A stretch of DNA of 64,000 bases, taken from Lineus longissimus (Eukaryota > Nemertea > Pilidiophora > Heteronemertea > Lineidae). The position numbers and the translations under genes are program-made. Shown here in pieces: positions 23,756-34,142 of this stretch. Position 1 is the stretch's first letter, and each line of letters starts with the position of its first letter. The stretch lies in assembly GCF_910592395.1 (NCBI RefSeq), contig NC_088312.1, forward strand, positions 17,059,292 to 17,123,291, written 5' to 3'. The notes under the pieces were generated by a model that made no database searches, was not told where the DNA came from, and saw only the letters and a program-made list of their open reading frames with translations.

Positions 23756-24757
23756 TCAGTTTCGTTTGGGTTTCTTGCCATAAGGGCGCTGGCAAATGGG
23801 CTCAAGGCCTGCAGACAGACACTCCTGGCAGATGGGCAACACTGTCTTAAATTGCTTCTTCAAGTCGGGGTCAACTTGGGTATTGGCAGCAACACAGTAT
23901 GCACACACATCCTTCCTGCCAGTTGCACCTGATGCTGAACTGTAATAGAGCATCTCAATTGGACTTTGGCAGACAAGATTTAGGCGGGTGTAGATTTTAC
24001 CATGGAGAACATGACCTGGGGTTGTGATAGGAGGACCGCATGTAAAATCAAACTCCGACAACAGAACAGCAACCTGAGTCGTATGGCGCGAGGTAAATTT
24101 AAGTGTGCTGTAAATTACCCTGGGTTTCCTACATTCAACACAGGGTACCACTGCTCTAGCATTTTGACCAGTGTAGACTGAGGTATCTGCCTGGAGTTCA
24201 GGGTCATCTGGAATCAGAACTGTTACAGTTGACAGCTTTTTGACAGTACGACACAGGGTTTCTACATGGGTCGCTGGTTTGACAGTAACAGTCTTGAGGG
24301 AGGGCCTATCATCTTCGGTCGTCTCAGTTCCATACACTTGAATGAACTTCTTGTAGTGCTCACCATCTTCTTCTAGGACTGGGTCAGGTAGCCATTTCAT
24401 CTTTTCCTTGAGTATACGTGGAGGGAGACAGAAAAGTGCATCATCACATTTTCTAATTTGGAAGCTGTAGTTCCTCTCTCGGCAATGCTTTTGAAGCCAT
24501 TCCTGGTAGGAGTTCACTTTCTTGGTATGCACTTTCTGGAGCTTTGATAGGTCCATAGTGGGGAAAAGGACTCCGAGATGACGCTGAAGATTGTCGATTT
24601 CTGCAGAAGTTGCTGGATCTACAGTTTTGATTGGCCTCTCCTTCAGTGCAAGCCTGTCAAATCTTTGACGAATAAGATCTTGAAGAGCTGCAATAGCTGC
24701 CTGCCATGATGTTTTTAATTGGGGATCCGCTTCACCTGCCTTTCTGACTTTATCCAT
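23756..24757 (-). CDS. Cys-rich 333-aa protein of unknown function
   Basis: Uninterrupted 333-codon frame from an ATG in good context (acaacaATGG) to TAA. The N-terminal half is charged and helical-looking. The C-terminal half carries a spaced cysteine pattern suggesting metal binding: C206-x2-C209 followed by RKPR, then C240, C263, C285-x2-C288 and C310-x2-C313, and a basic tail (GKKPKR). I recall proteins with a CxxC-xKPR signature as multicopy and uncharacterised in invertebrates, often near transposons; that is family memory, not a match. An AATAAA lies downstream on this strand (23590-23595), and TATA-like sequence lies about 70-80 bases upstream of the ATG, inside a 229-bp segment duplicated at 45375-45603. 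It could be a host gene or an exon captured by an element. Expression is unproven. Confidence 0.65.
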   Translation of the reverse strand: MDKVRKAGEADPQLKTSWQAAIAALQDLIRQRFDRLALKERPIKTVDPATSAEIDNLQRHLGVLFPTMDLSKLQKVHTKKVNSYQEWLQKHCRERNYSFQIRKCDDALFCLPPRILKEKMKWLPDPVLEEDGEHYKKFIQVYGTETTEDDRPSLKTVTVKPATHVETLCRTVKKLSTVTVLIPDDPELQADTSVYTGQNARAVVPCVECRKPRVIYSTLKFTSRHTTQVAVLLSEFDFTCGPPITTPGHVLHGKIYTRLNLVCQSPIEMLYYSSASGATGRKDVCAYCVAANTQVDPDLKKQFKTVLPICQECLSAGLEPICQRPYGKKPKRN

Positions 24758-24779
24758 TGTTGTGCACTTCTTTAGAGTA

Positions 24780-25008
24780 GAAACGGGTCATTTTCAAATG
24801 GCTTTTTTTGCTGTTTCACATGGAATAAATATATAAATGGGGTATCAATGAACAAGAGAAGGAAAAGACGATTGCACAGGTATGATTTATTTCACAATTG
24901 AGAAAATATTTATTCAGTGACGATCATGGAAAGATGACCATTGTTTCTACTAATTAGTGCAGATTCACACTTTCCTCAGCTTTGTCTTGGCGGCTGCCTA
25001 TACCTACT
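24780..25008. repeat. 229-bp segment inverted-duplicated at 45375-45603
   Basis: Almost identical (about two differences noticed) to the reverse complement of 45375-45603. It contains a TATA-like stretch and lies immediately upstream of the 333-aa gene on the minus strand. The other copy sits inside the LTR retrotransposon's non-coding 3' region. No terminal inverted repeats are visible. Confidence 0.9.
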
Positions 25009-25133
25009 TAGAGGCCTTTGATTGCCTTGAAATTTTGCATGAATGGTGGTGACACCTTACCCTGATGCAACGTCTTGGTTTTGTTCAAAAATTTACTTCA
25101 GCGGAGCGGTAATGAGGGATTTTTAATCGGACA

Positions 25134-26100
25134 CTGTCAATTCTCCTTACCACTCACAGAAGCCAAGCCATTGCTGTTAAGTTATGCAGGGGCTTAATCA
25201 ATTACCTGCACTCCCTGTGGGGTGAATAACATTACCTTTTGAACAGCTGGCTGTAGGGGGATGATTGGAACAGCCGGTATACCTGCTGATCTGCTGAACC
25301 CAGGTTAATGTTATTTTCAATCCACGATTGCTGGTCACCTGATTTTCGAAATTTCGCGGGAAATGAAATTGTAAACAAACGCATGTGTGCAGTTCAAATG
25401 TTAACAAAAATGTATTTTTGGTACTTTTGGTTGCTGGACTTGGGTTTTCCCGCAGTTAGGAGCTGGGGTCAAATTGGTGGTCTGTTGTTTATGGGTGCTG
25501 TTTTAGTCAGACTCAGAGCTATCCCTTGATTATGAAGGGATTTTCAAATTAAGGTGACCATGGTCTTTTTATTATGTGCTCACCACAGCTTTCAATAGTT
25601 GAGGCGCGCTGAACCTGACATGGCCTTATCAAGGAGCTGCTCACGGTGCTGAACTTCTAGCTTGCCTGTCGACTAAGTGCCTTGCCCGAGACATTGCTAC
25701 ATGTAGGAGGAGCACGCATTTTAAAGTTATAGTAGTGATAGTACAGTTGGTTCGAGCCATTTGGAAGCCGACATGTGAAGGCCTATCTGGGTTCTTCTTC
25801 TTCTCCGTATAAAAAGGGGCATATTGCTGACTAAGGAACGAGGCATATTGACATTGCCTCATCATCTCTTTCGGACCAATTGATATACTTTTATATGCAC
25901 CCATACATCACGCCATTGCAGGGTCCGAGTCTGTGGACAATTGGTTTGATTAATTTGTCTCTTCGATATTGCTCCTTTATTGCATTAGATTTTCATTGCA
26001 ATTCAATCTATTCAAGATATATAGCCAATTTGAACCTGTCTGCGCCACGGATAGATTGGTTCCCGATCGACTCAGTAGGGATACGCAGTAGAGCACAATG
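25134..26100 (+). repeat. 0.97-kb direct duplication, copy 1
   Basis: Matches 31836-32795 in the same orientation over its whole length with scattered small differences. Both copies start at ctgtcaattctccttacc and end near tagagcacaatg. No protein family is recognised and frames in one copy are broken in the other. It could be an unclassified transposon. Confidence 0.88.
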
Positions 26101-26443
26101 CTAGTAAAAAGTAGATTGGTTATGCCTCTTGTTTAGCTAATTAGGCCTTCCAGCATTTTTGGCTCACTGTAGGGGAGTCTATACAATACGTCCATCGTCG
26201 TCGTTGTCTGTATCCTGTTTCAAAAACTGTGACACGTTTGTTAAGCTTTGAACTCAAAACTTTGTACACATGACCCCCCAGGTTAGGTGACCGCGGACAA
26301 TGAATTTCGATCCGATCTGATTCTTGGCTTGGCCTCTAGGGGGCCAGAAGTGGAAACCCTTAGTGTGAAATCTCTCTTACAAGGGACGCATTTTCGATAA
26401 AAAATTTATGGTAGGTTTTCCTAGCAAGGATACATCACAGTTA

Positions 26444-27417
26444 TATGGCAAGCCAATAAACGCATAAGAACACAAATTTAACGTCAGGACCTTTCATTTT
26501 CTTATCTAAATCTAATTTTTTTCCATACTTTAGAACAAAATCATATCATAAAAAAATTTTAAAAGGGATTTTTAGTCATCATTGCTTCATATTTTCATAT
26601 CCGTAAACTATCATCGATCATGTCAAAAATATTTCGTGCTGTAAAAAGATTTTTCATATCAATTTTTTTTTCGTTTAGTAAAGAAATTTTTTATGTACAG
26701 AAAAATGTTTATCATACATGTCATACAAATATTTTTATCATATCAGAAATTTTTTCATTCAGTAAAAACATTTTCATACCAGGAGCACGTGACCTTCCAG
26801 GAGCACGTGACCGCAAAAATTGATGACGTCACGTTTGGTACTATGATTCCATGCTTCATATTGTAATTCTCCTGTATCATTCAATTCCTCCCGAAATCTA
26901 AGTCGTGTACCTCAGACGTCCTTCTTAGCAGGTCTCGAAGGAGATCGTCAAATTGACTCGCATCTCCCAAAGCTTGTATCTCCTCGCGACGAGACATTTT
27001 TGATTTTTAATTTTAGATCACGACCGCTACGCTACGAAAGTACCAAAACATGACGTCAGCAAAATTTGTGGTCACGTGCTCCTGATGTGAAAAATATTTT
27101 ACTGAACGAAAACATTTCTGATAATATATTTTTTTCCTAAACGAAAAATTTTCTATTATAAAAAAATATTTTTACGAAATGAAAAATATTTTTGACATGA
27201 TATTTGTAAGGCTTTATGGGAAAATTTACGGATGAAAAGCGAAACCAAGATGAAAAAACTTTAATTTTATGGTAGACTCTTCAATTTTTTTATGATATGA
27301 TTTTTTTAAGTATGGAAAAAGGAGAATTTAGATAAAAAAATTAAAGGTCCTGACGTTGAATTTGTGTTCTTATACGTACAAATGAAGTCCTGCATTTTTT
27401 CGCTTTGGCTTGCCATA
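26444..27417. mobile_element. 974-bp foldback transposon, ~390-bp inverted repeats, 6-bp target duplication
   Basis: The ends read TATGGCAAGCC and its reverse complement, flanked by the direct repeat cagtta (26438-26443 and 27418-27423). The arms remain complementary for most of their length: 26444 to about 26840 pairs with about 27035 to 27417. The loop is about 190 bp. The left arm has a tandem duplication of an 18-bp segment with cacgtg (26779-26814), absent from the right arm. A CRE-like tgacgtca is present in both arms. Overlapping frames in the arms are not genes. The class is unassigned; a 6-bp target duplication does not settle it. Confidence 0.85.
26881..26997 (-). pseudogene. 38-codon ORF in the foldback loop
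   Basis: ATG-initiated frame filling most of the unpaired loop, with a charged, helical-looking composition (begins MSRREEIQAL, ends DLDFGRN). It may be a remnant of the coding region of the parent autonomous element, whose middle was otherwise lost. No family can be assigned from 38 residues. Confidence 0.3.
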
Positions 27418-27467
27418 CAGTTAACAAGGGTTTTTGATTTAACCTAATTTTCAAGGTCACAGAGGTC

Positions 27468-27929
27468 TTAATGGCTACCATCAACGCAGCCAATGACGTT
27501 CGGAATCTTGTGGCGCGGCCGGTAGAATCCTTCCTTTACCGCATCCTGGTGTTGACCCCTTGGAAAAGATATGATATGAGGGGTAACACGTTCCAATGCT
27601 CCAGACACCCTGTTAACGATCCTGGAAACACTGGGTTGGCTGATTCCGCAAAGATCTCCACTGTCGGTCTGAAAACGTCCCGTAGCGAAGTATCGTAGAG
27701 CACAGAGAAGTTGAATCGATGCTGGGATTGCTCTGGATCGAGTTGTTACTGGTGCTATGTCTTCCTCAATTAAATGGAGAACTTCCAGAATGACGTGCCT
27801 CGGCATTCTGTATCTCTTGATGAGGCGGACATCGTCAAAACGCTGGAGGTCATCAATTCTGTCCACAAAAAGACGTTCCCGGCGAAGAGCACGTCGATTT
27901 GCATCCTCCACAATCACCAGCACAGCCAT
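27468..27929 (-). pseudogene. Truncated PIF/Harbinger (HARBI1-like) transposase
   Basis: 153 codons from the ATG at 27929; the open frame extends upstream but the family usually begins near MAVLVIVEDA. Hallmarks in order: RRERLFVDRID, the helix-turn-helix-like region LCALRYFATGRF then DLCGISQPSVSRIV, and the first catalytic-acid block VIGCVDGSH. The family is usually about 350 aa with three catalytic acids. Here the frame stops directly after the first, exactly where family A sequence begins, so the C-terminal half was lost at that junction. The 5' end of the element is probably at about 28121-28124, where gggtccc meets sequence that is uninterrupted in the related segment at 29160. Confidence 0.88.
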
Positions 27930-28109
27930 TTCTGCAAGGATAAGATACCACGCAAGCGTTGCGGGACGATCTGGAGGTCCCGCAAATATTGACCAAGTTA
28001 CGAGGAGCTTGCGCGTTAGCGCAGTTTGCCAGTGCTTCATGAATACCACGCAAATCGCTATGTGTGACATGCGAGAGACTTTGCGGGTACGCAAGCCTTG
28101 CGTGGCGTT

Positions 28110-28124
28110 AGTGAATTGGGTCCC
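28110..28124 (-). repeat. Probable 5' terminus of the Harbinger element
   Basis: On the minus strand the element appears to start ggacccaattcactaac, as Harbinger termini often do. The flank gcttttcaag continues as in the related, uninterrupted copy at 29160-29262, which marks the border. Confidence 0.5.
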
Positions 28125-28325
28125 TGCTTTTCAAGTTGGTGGCAACTACCAGTGCAAGAGGCGTTGTGTGTTAGCGCCGCTACTGTCTAGAGAGCGTACC
28201 TCATTTGTTTTTGCATATTGGTAGTGCTCGTGGTTGGTTGGGGATAATGTAAGGCAGCACTCATATTCGCAGGCTTAGTGGTGATGCGGTAGCCTCATTG
28301 CATTAAAAAAAATTCTTTCCTTTTT

Positions 28326-29146
28326 GGCTCACTTGGTGTGTCTATACAATAGCGCAGTGTCCATTGTCGTCGTCCGTCGTATCCTATTTCAAAAACAGTG
28401 GCACCTTTCTTAACCCCTAGGGTTATGGACTCAAAACTTTGTATGCATGACCCCCTAGGTCAGATGACCTTTGACACTGAATTTCAAAAATTGAAAACAT
28501 AAATAGTGTGATATCTCATTTATTAGTGATTAGTTTTTGATGAAATTTTTATGGCAGGTACTCCTAGCAAGGATATATCACATATCACACATATCACACT
28601 GTGGCACAATTCGTAACTGCTAGGGCTATGGGCTTGAAACTTTGTACAGAAGACCCCCTAGGTCAGGTTACATCTGACACTGAATTTTGGTCTGATCTGT
28701 TTCTCGACTTGGGACACCAGCGGGAAAAAAGTGAAAACCTAGAAAGTGTGATATCTCGCTCATAAGTGATTTGTATTGTTTTCGATAAAGTTGTTGTGGT
28801 TGGTACTCCAAGCAAGGATACATTACATATTATACAGGTTTTTGATTTGACCTATTTTTCAAGGTCATAGAGGTCAAATGCTGTGACATTGCTGTTTGGC
28901 GGCCTAACTATGGCATGTTTCATAACTGCAATGACAATTAAGTTCATATTTGTTGGACATAATCCCAAAGGTAAGGTATGCCTAAGTTCAGGACTTCCCT
29001 ATCGACATATGAAGTGCCCTATGATTAGGATACAGATACTAGTAGTACCTCAGAGTCTTCCTCGGTCATATCTCAAGAAACAGTCATTGTCAATTAAGTC
29101 GTTACCTAAATACCGGTGAGCACAATGGGCCCTGGCCTTTTCATTT
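28326..29146 (+). mobile_element. Family A element, complete ends
   Basis: Starts ggctcacttggtg after tttttt, with a short GTC-rich stretch. Monomers carry aaggtcatagaggtc (about 28859). It ends ccggtgagcacaatgggccc, then the tttcattt tail. Confidence 0.78.
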
Positions 29147-29506
29147 ATGTCCGCGGAACTGCTTTTCAAGATGATGGCAACAACCAGTGCAAGAGGCATT
29201 GTGCGTCAGCGCCGCTAGTGTCTAGAGAGCGTGGTCATGGGTGGTTGGGGATAATGTACATTTTTAATCATTGTTAATGAATATTTGTGATCTGATTCGG
29301 AGTACAATGGATACATGAGGAGAAACTTGAGTGTAAGTAGCTCGGAATGGAATATTTTTTGGCGTATTTGCATGCACCACCTGCCTGTTGAAGTCGCTCA
29401 AATTTCACGATTTGAGAGTCAAGGCGCCTAAGCTTTCCCACCTTATCTTCTTAAAATATGTAAATGTATTGGATATCAAGCCACCATGCCCATGGTGGAC
29501 ATGGTG

Positions 29507-29945
29507 GATCAGTCGAATGCACCATCGACCTATATTTGCTGAGACAATCAGGTTACGCCATATATATGTCGATGCACGGATATCTGCAATACCGCGTAGA
29601 TGAAACCACGTGGAAGTGTACATTTGCATTTAAAAGAACCCAGAAAAAATGCTACGACTATGTACAAATTTTGTAGAAGTGAACATTTATCTACCTAATC
29701 TACCAAATTAATGTATTCTTTATGTAGCTGTACAGTGTTTATATGCATCAAATTCGAAATCAACTAAGAAATACAGTCATATCTCATTATTGAAGAGAAA
29801 ATCGCAAAGTCCACATCTTCCGCCATCAATACTATTGTCACATGCAGTAATTAATCTCCTCACCGGAGAGTTGGTCTTTACCCTAAGTCTTCACCCCTGG
29901 CAGCACTATGTGAGGAGGTGACCAATAAAGCTTAGATTAAATTAC
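29507..29945 (+). repeat. Dispersed repeat R1, copy 3
   Basis: Forward copy of the repeat at 16561-16990, from tattt-gctgagacaatc to ggcagcactatgtgaggagg. Confidence 0.8.
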
Positions 29946-30248
29946 AAATTACATAAAATTTCTCAATTGGGTTATTCCATTGTTGATTGATAAGATTTTT
30001 TTGTAATTTCAGATTGATAAGAAAATAAATCTTGATGCTCTTTTTTCTTCACGGCAATTTTGACGATGTAATGCACCATTGTGCACAAAATGCAATGATG
30101 TTCTGCGAGGATGTAATCTCTTAACCTATTTTAAGACAGTCTGAAGCAAGCCATCTTCGAAATCAAGTTGGTTTTAAAACGACCTCCAAATTCACTTGAG
30201 ATTTTAACCCAATTTTCATCTATTGATTTGGCTTTAAAATATGTTTTT

Positions 30249-31261
30249 AGCTCAGCTGACAAAGTCAGCGGAGCTAGTCAAATAGCTATTCGATTGGTGT
30301 CCGTCTTTCCATCCTGCCATCCTTCCATCCAGCCATCTGTAGACAAAGTTGAGCATTTTGTAATCATACAACCGAGGCACTTCAAATCTAGTCTTGCTTA
30401 TAAACACCGCAGAAAATGTTGCTTACGGATAAAAAATTGGGCGATTCGACTCAAATTCAGCTCCCCAGGGGGCAAAATGCGTAAATGAAAAAACAATTTT
30501 TTGACGCTCTATTCCAGCAGATAAAAGCTTGAAATAAAGTTGAAAAGGTCTTCATGATACAGAAGTTTTGATATAAAATAGATTAGTGTCGATTTATATC
30601 ACCAGTTGGCGGTAGTGAGCAGAACTGTTGTTTGACCCCGGATGATTCCGCTTTGAATTTCCCGCCGAGGTTACCTGGATGGAGTACTATCGTCAAGAAA
30701 ATGCGGTGACATTTTTATTTCTACCGGAGCGATGATTTTGTAAGTGACAAATTTTCTTTTTTAAGCCTTTACGGAAATATATTTTGGTACGAAACTTCAC
30801 ACGGTTATAGAAAAGATCAACGAGAATGTGTTCAAATGCCCTCATAACGATGAGTTCAACAGCATTTGGTCAAAACAACCTTCGAATGGAGTCAACTTTC
30901 TTTGCGAAATTGAAGCGACGACCTCATTATTTATCATAATTTATGCAGATCTGAGTCCAGCTGATTGGTGATTTTCTGATTTGTGTTCAAAATATTGGAA
31001 ACTTCGGAAATTAGTTCTATTAGTTCTACTATTCTGCCATTGATGTTGACAGCTAAAAGCAAAAAAACTTCGTTTATTTATCAAACTTTATCGAGTGTTA
31101 TCGAATCGAATGGATGTGTCGATCGTCGGGGCGGATTGATATGTGGTTGTGCATCCAAGGCGATTAGGTCATTCAGTTAGAGTTAGTTTGAGAAAGATCA
31201 TGATCATGAAGATGCGTGTTGTGTTATCATAACCGGAAAATAAGTTGAAGTTATTATTAGT
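30249..31261 (+). mobile_element. Family B element, 5' end and body
   Basis: 5' hairpin at 30249-30275, body with ctccccagggggcaaaatgc, then a block (30700-31255) also found at 56675-57210, 58600-58980 and 61425-61612. The 3' part is replaced by a LINE insertion. Short frames in the shared block recur because the DNA is shared. Confidence 0.6.
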
Positions 31262-31764
31262 CTGTTAGCTGGGGTTAATGAGCAACTCCTGCACAAATTA
31301 CAACTAGTGCAGAGCCGTGCAGCAAGAATAATTACAAGGACTCCACTACGTGAGCACATAACACCCGTTTTGAGAACTCTCCACTGGCTTCCGATACCAT
31401 ATCGTATCGATTTCAAGGTTTTACTCATGGTGTTCAAAGCCAAAAACAACATGGCTCCATCATATATCTCGGACATCCTGCCATCGTATGTCCCAGGGCG
31501 ATCCCTGAGATCGGATAACCAAGAGTTGTTGGTGACTCCCAGGTATCGCCTTGAGACATTTGGTGGCAGAAGCTTTACAGTTTATGCCAGCAAATTATGG
31601 AACTCGCTGGACACTAACACCCGCAACAGCTCCATCGTCAGCGAGTTCAAAAGAAGATTAAAAACCAAACTATTTGAACAGTGTTTTTGTTAAGCGCAGC
31701 TGAGCAATTTTTCTAATTGGATTTTGCGCTATATAAATGCTATTTGTATGTATGTATGTATGTA
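31262..31764 (+). pseudogene. 5'-truncated non-LTR retrotransposon, reverse transcriptase C-terminus
   Basis: Encodes the typical C-terminal region of CR1/L2/Jockey-type reverse transcriptase ORFs: LLHKLQLVQSRAARII, HITPVLRTLHWLP, RIDFKVLLMVFKAKN, then the tail shared with the copy at 13888. The frame is open from before 31284 to the TAA after 31690, without palm motifs. The short 3' UTR ends in (tgta)n. It is truncated and cannot act on its own. Confidence 0.88.
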
Positions 31765-31835
31765 GTACTACGATTCTTACATGAGTAAAAAGTAGACGTT
31801 TTAAGCAACACAATAATGTTACTCCCATAAAAAAA

Positions 31836-32795
31836 CTGTCAATTCTCCTTACCACTCACAGAAGCCAAGCGTTGCTGTTAAGTTATGCAGGGGCTTAATC
31901 AATTACCTGCACTCCCTGTGGGGTGAATAACATTACCTTTTGAACAGCTGGCTGAAGGGGGATGATTGGAACAGCCGGTATACCTGCTGACCTGCTGAAC
32001 CCAGGTTAATGTTATTTTCAATCCACGATTGCAGGTCACCTGATTTTCGAGATTTCGCGGGAAATGAAATTGTAAACAAACGCATGTGTGCAGTTCAAAT
32101 GTAAACACAAATGTATTTTTGGTACTTTTGGTTGCTGGACTTGGGTTTTCCCGCAGTTAGGAGCTGGGGTCAAATTGGTGGTCTATAGTTTGGGTGCTGT
32201 TTTAGTCAGAGGTAGCCATTGATTATGAAGGGATTTTCCAATTAAGGTGACCATGGACATGGTCTTTTTATGTGCTCACCACAGCTTTCAATACTTGAAG
32301 TATCTGAAGAGGCGCGCGGAACCTGACATACTAATACCAAGGAGCTGCTTCTAGCTTGCCTGTCGACTAAGTGCCTTTTTGGCCGAGACATTGCTACATG
32401 TAGGAGGAGCACACATTATAAATTTATAGTAGTGATAGTACAGTTGGTTCGAGCCATTTGGAAGCCGACATGTGAAGACCTAGCTGGGTTCTCCTTCTTC
32501 TCCGTATAAAAAGGGGCATATTGCTGACTAAGGAACAAGGCATATTGACATTGCCTCATCATCTCTATCAGACCAATTGATATACTTTTATATGCACGCA
32601 TACATCACGCCATTTCAGGGTCCGAGTCTGTGGACAATTGGTTTGATTAATTTGTCTCTTCGATATTGCTCCTTTATTGCATTAGATTTTCATCGCAATT
32701 CAATCTATTCAAGATATAGCCAATTTGAACCTGTCTGCGCCAAGGATAGATTGGTTCCCGATTGACTCACTAGGGATACGTAGTAGAGCACAATG
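31836..32795 (+). repeat. 0.97-kb direct duplication, copy 2
   Basis: Partner of 25134-26100, 6.7 kb away. Small insertions and deletions distinguish the copies. Confidence 0.88.
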
Positions 32796-32936
32796 TCATG
32801 AAAAATGACCCTTTGTATTGTAAATTCCAATCACCTGCAGGACAGGTCAATTTCTCTCAATAAAATTAATTTTGTTGACTCCTGTAATCTCTACCTTATT
32901 AAAAAAAAAAGACAGTGGTATTAGTCCCAAACTGGT

Positions 32937-33583
32937 CATTATAGACCCCACATACAACAAATGTGGGGTCTATATTGAGATTACTAGGAGAAGGTACTAG
33001 GCTTCTGCATTCTTCCCAGGTTATATTATGGAGGTAGTCCAGCAAAACTACTATTTCAACTGAAAAACTGTCACCCCTGTCCCATCAAACTAAACTCGAT
33101 CTAGTGCACCTGGCAAAGATTTTTTCGAAATTCGGATAATTTTGATGACTTTGAAGCGTTTTTATGCGCCGATTTTCTGATTTGCTTTCAAATCTCCGGC
33201 ACGATTCTGTCAATCACAGGTATATTAGCATAATCTGCCCCGTAATGGTGACGTCATATCCTCATGCATCATGGCGGCAGTATCTCTTTGCCGAAGTGGC
33301 GAGCTGTCGAGTATTTTGAGCAAAGAACGACGGTTGACATGGTTGAATGAAGGAATAAAACAAAGGAATTGCCTTAAATGCTTATCGATGATCCTCCCTG
33401 CCCATCTGATAAGGTTAGGGTGCAGTTTAAATGTTACTGAGCGTGTGATTTTGAGAAAGCGCGAGCGTGTTTGTCCGGAAATAGATCATCCGCGAAACGA
33501 AATAGACTTCACTCCTCCATACGTGTACTGTGTGGGCCCGTGGGGGCTATCAAATTTGCTGACAAGCAAATTTCAAATTTCTA
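32937..33583 (+). mobile_element. Hairpin-bounded family C, copy 2
   Basis: The 5' hairpin is a perfect stem (atagaccccacat pairing with atgtggggtctat, 32940-32972). The 3' hairpin pairs aaatttgct with agcaaattt and is followed by caaatttctagt. The interior holds a plus-strand frame starting atggcggcagta (33271-33600), without recognisable domains; its last codons are the element's 3' terminus. Confidence 0.62.
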
Positions 33584-33941
33584 GTTTCTATTTATTTTGA
33601 CCTCTGTTAAATCAGGATACCTCTCAATTAAAGACAGCATTCTGTATCCTTGTGCTGTACAACCCAGCCTGGACATACCACAGTTGTCCATGGAGAAGTC
33701 TCATCCTCTCTGACACTTTTTTTCTGTAAAGCTACTGATACAACATGCTGAACTAGGGATATCTTCCATTGCCTCCTGTAATATTTACATACCATGGCTG
33801 ATTAGTTCAATCATATTTCATCCAGCTGGCAGCTCTGCATTGGAAATTTTAGTGGTATAACGTGTTCTCTTGACCTTCAAACAGTAGTATAAAGCCGATA
33901 TTTACTACTTTACACCCTCAGTCCTATGTTATTAGGTCATC

Positions 33942-33973
33942 CAGCTGAGCGCCAGGCCCTTGGGCCTCTTGTT
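33942..33973 (+). mobile_element. Family B 3' terminus
   Basis: cagctgagcgccaggccctt followed by gggcctcttgtt. AGGCCC and GGGCCT form the terminal hairpin. A foldback relative (see 18474) follows at once. Confidence 0.75.
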
Positions 33974-34142
33974 CATCAACCGCTAAGGGTACTTGTTAGC
34001 ATGGTAGTGTATTAAAAGCAATTCATGTATTGTCATGGTGCATGCACTGTGTTTATTAAAACTTCATACGAAAACATTTTTCTGGAGTTGCCAATACTGA
34101 CCTGATTAAGACAGTAAAAGAAAGCTGCTTAGAAGTATTTTT

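Larger units (their letters stand above)
26161..27467 (+). mobile_element. Family A element, split by a foldback insertion and truncated
   Basis: Starts with ggctcactgtaggggagtc after a T-run and has a short GTC-rich stretch. It is interrupted at 26444-27417 by a foldback transposon with a 6-bp target duplication, resumes at 27418 and ends in aaggtcacagaggtc at 27451-27466, directly against the truncated Harbinger transposase. Confidence 0.75.

Noticed and set aside
16494-29629. Similar peptide (FHLxGIxDI) encoded in three R1 repeat copies
   Set aside because: The differences between copies are mostly amino-acid-changing and the frames do not extend across the repeat, so shared DNA ancestry explains it.
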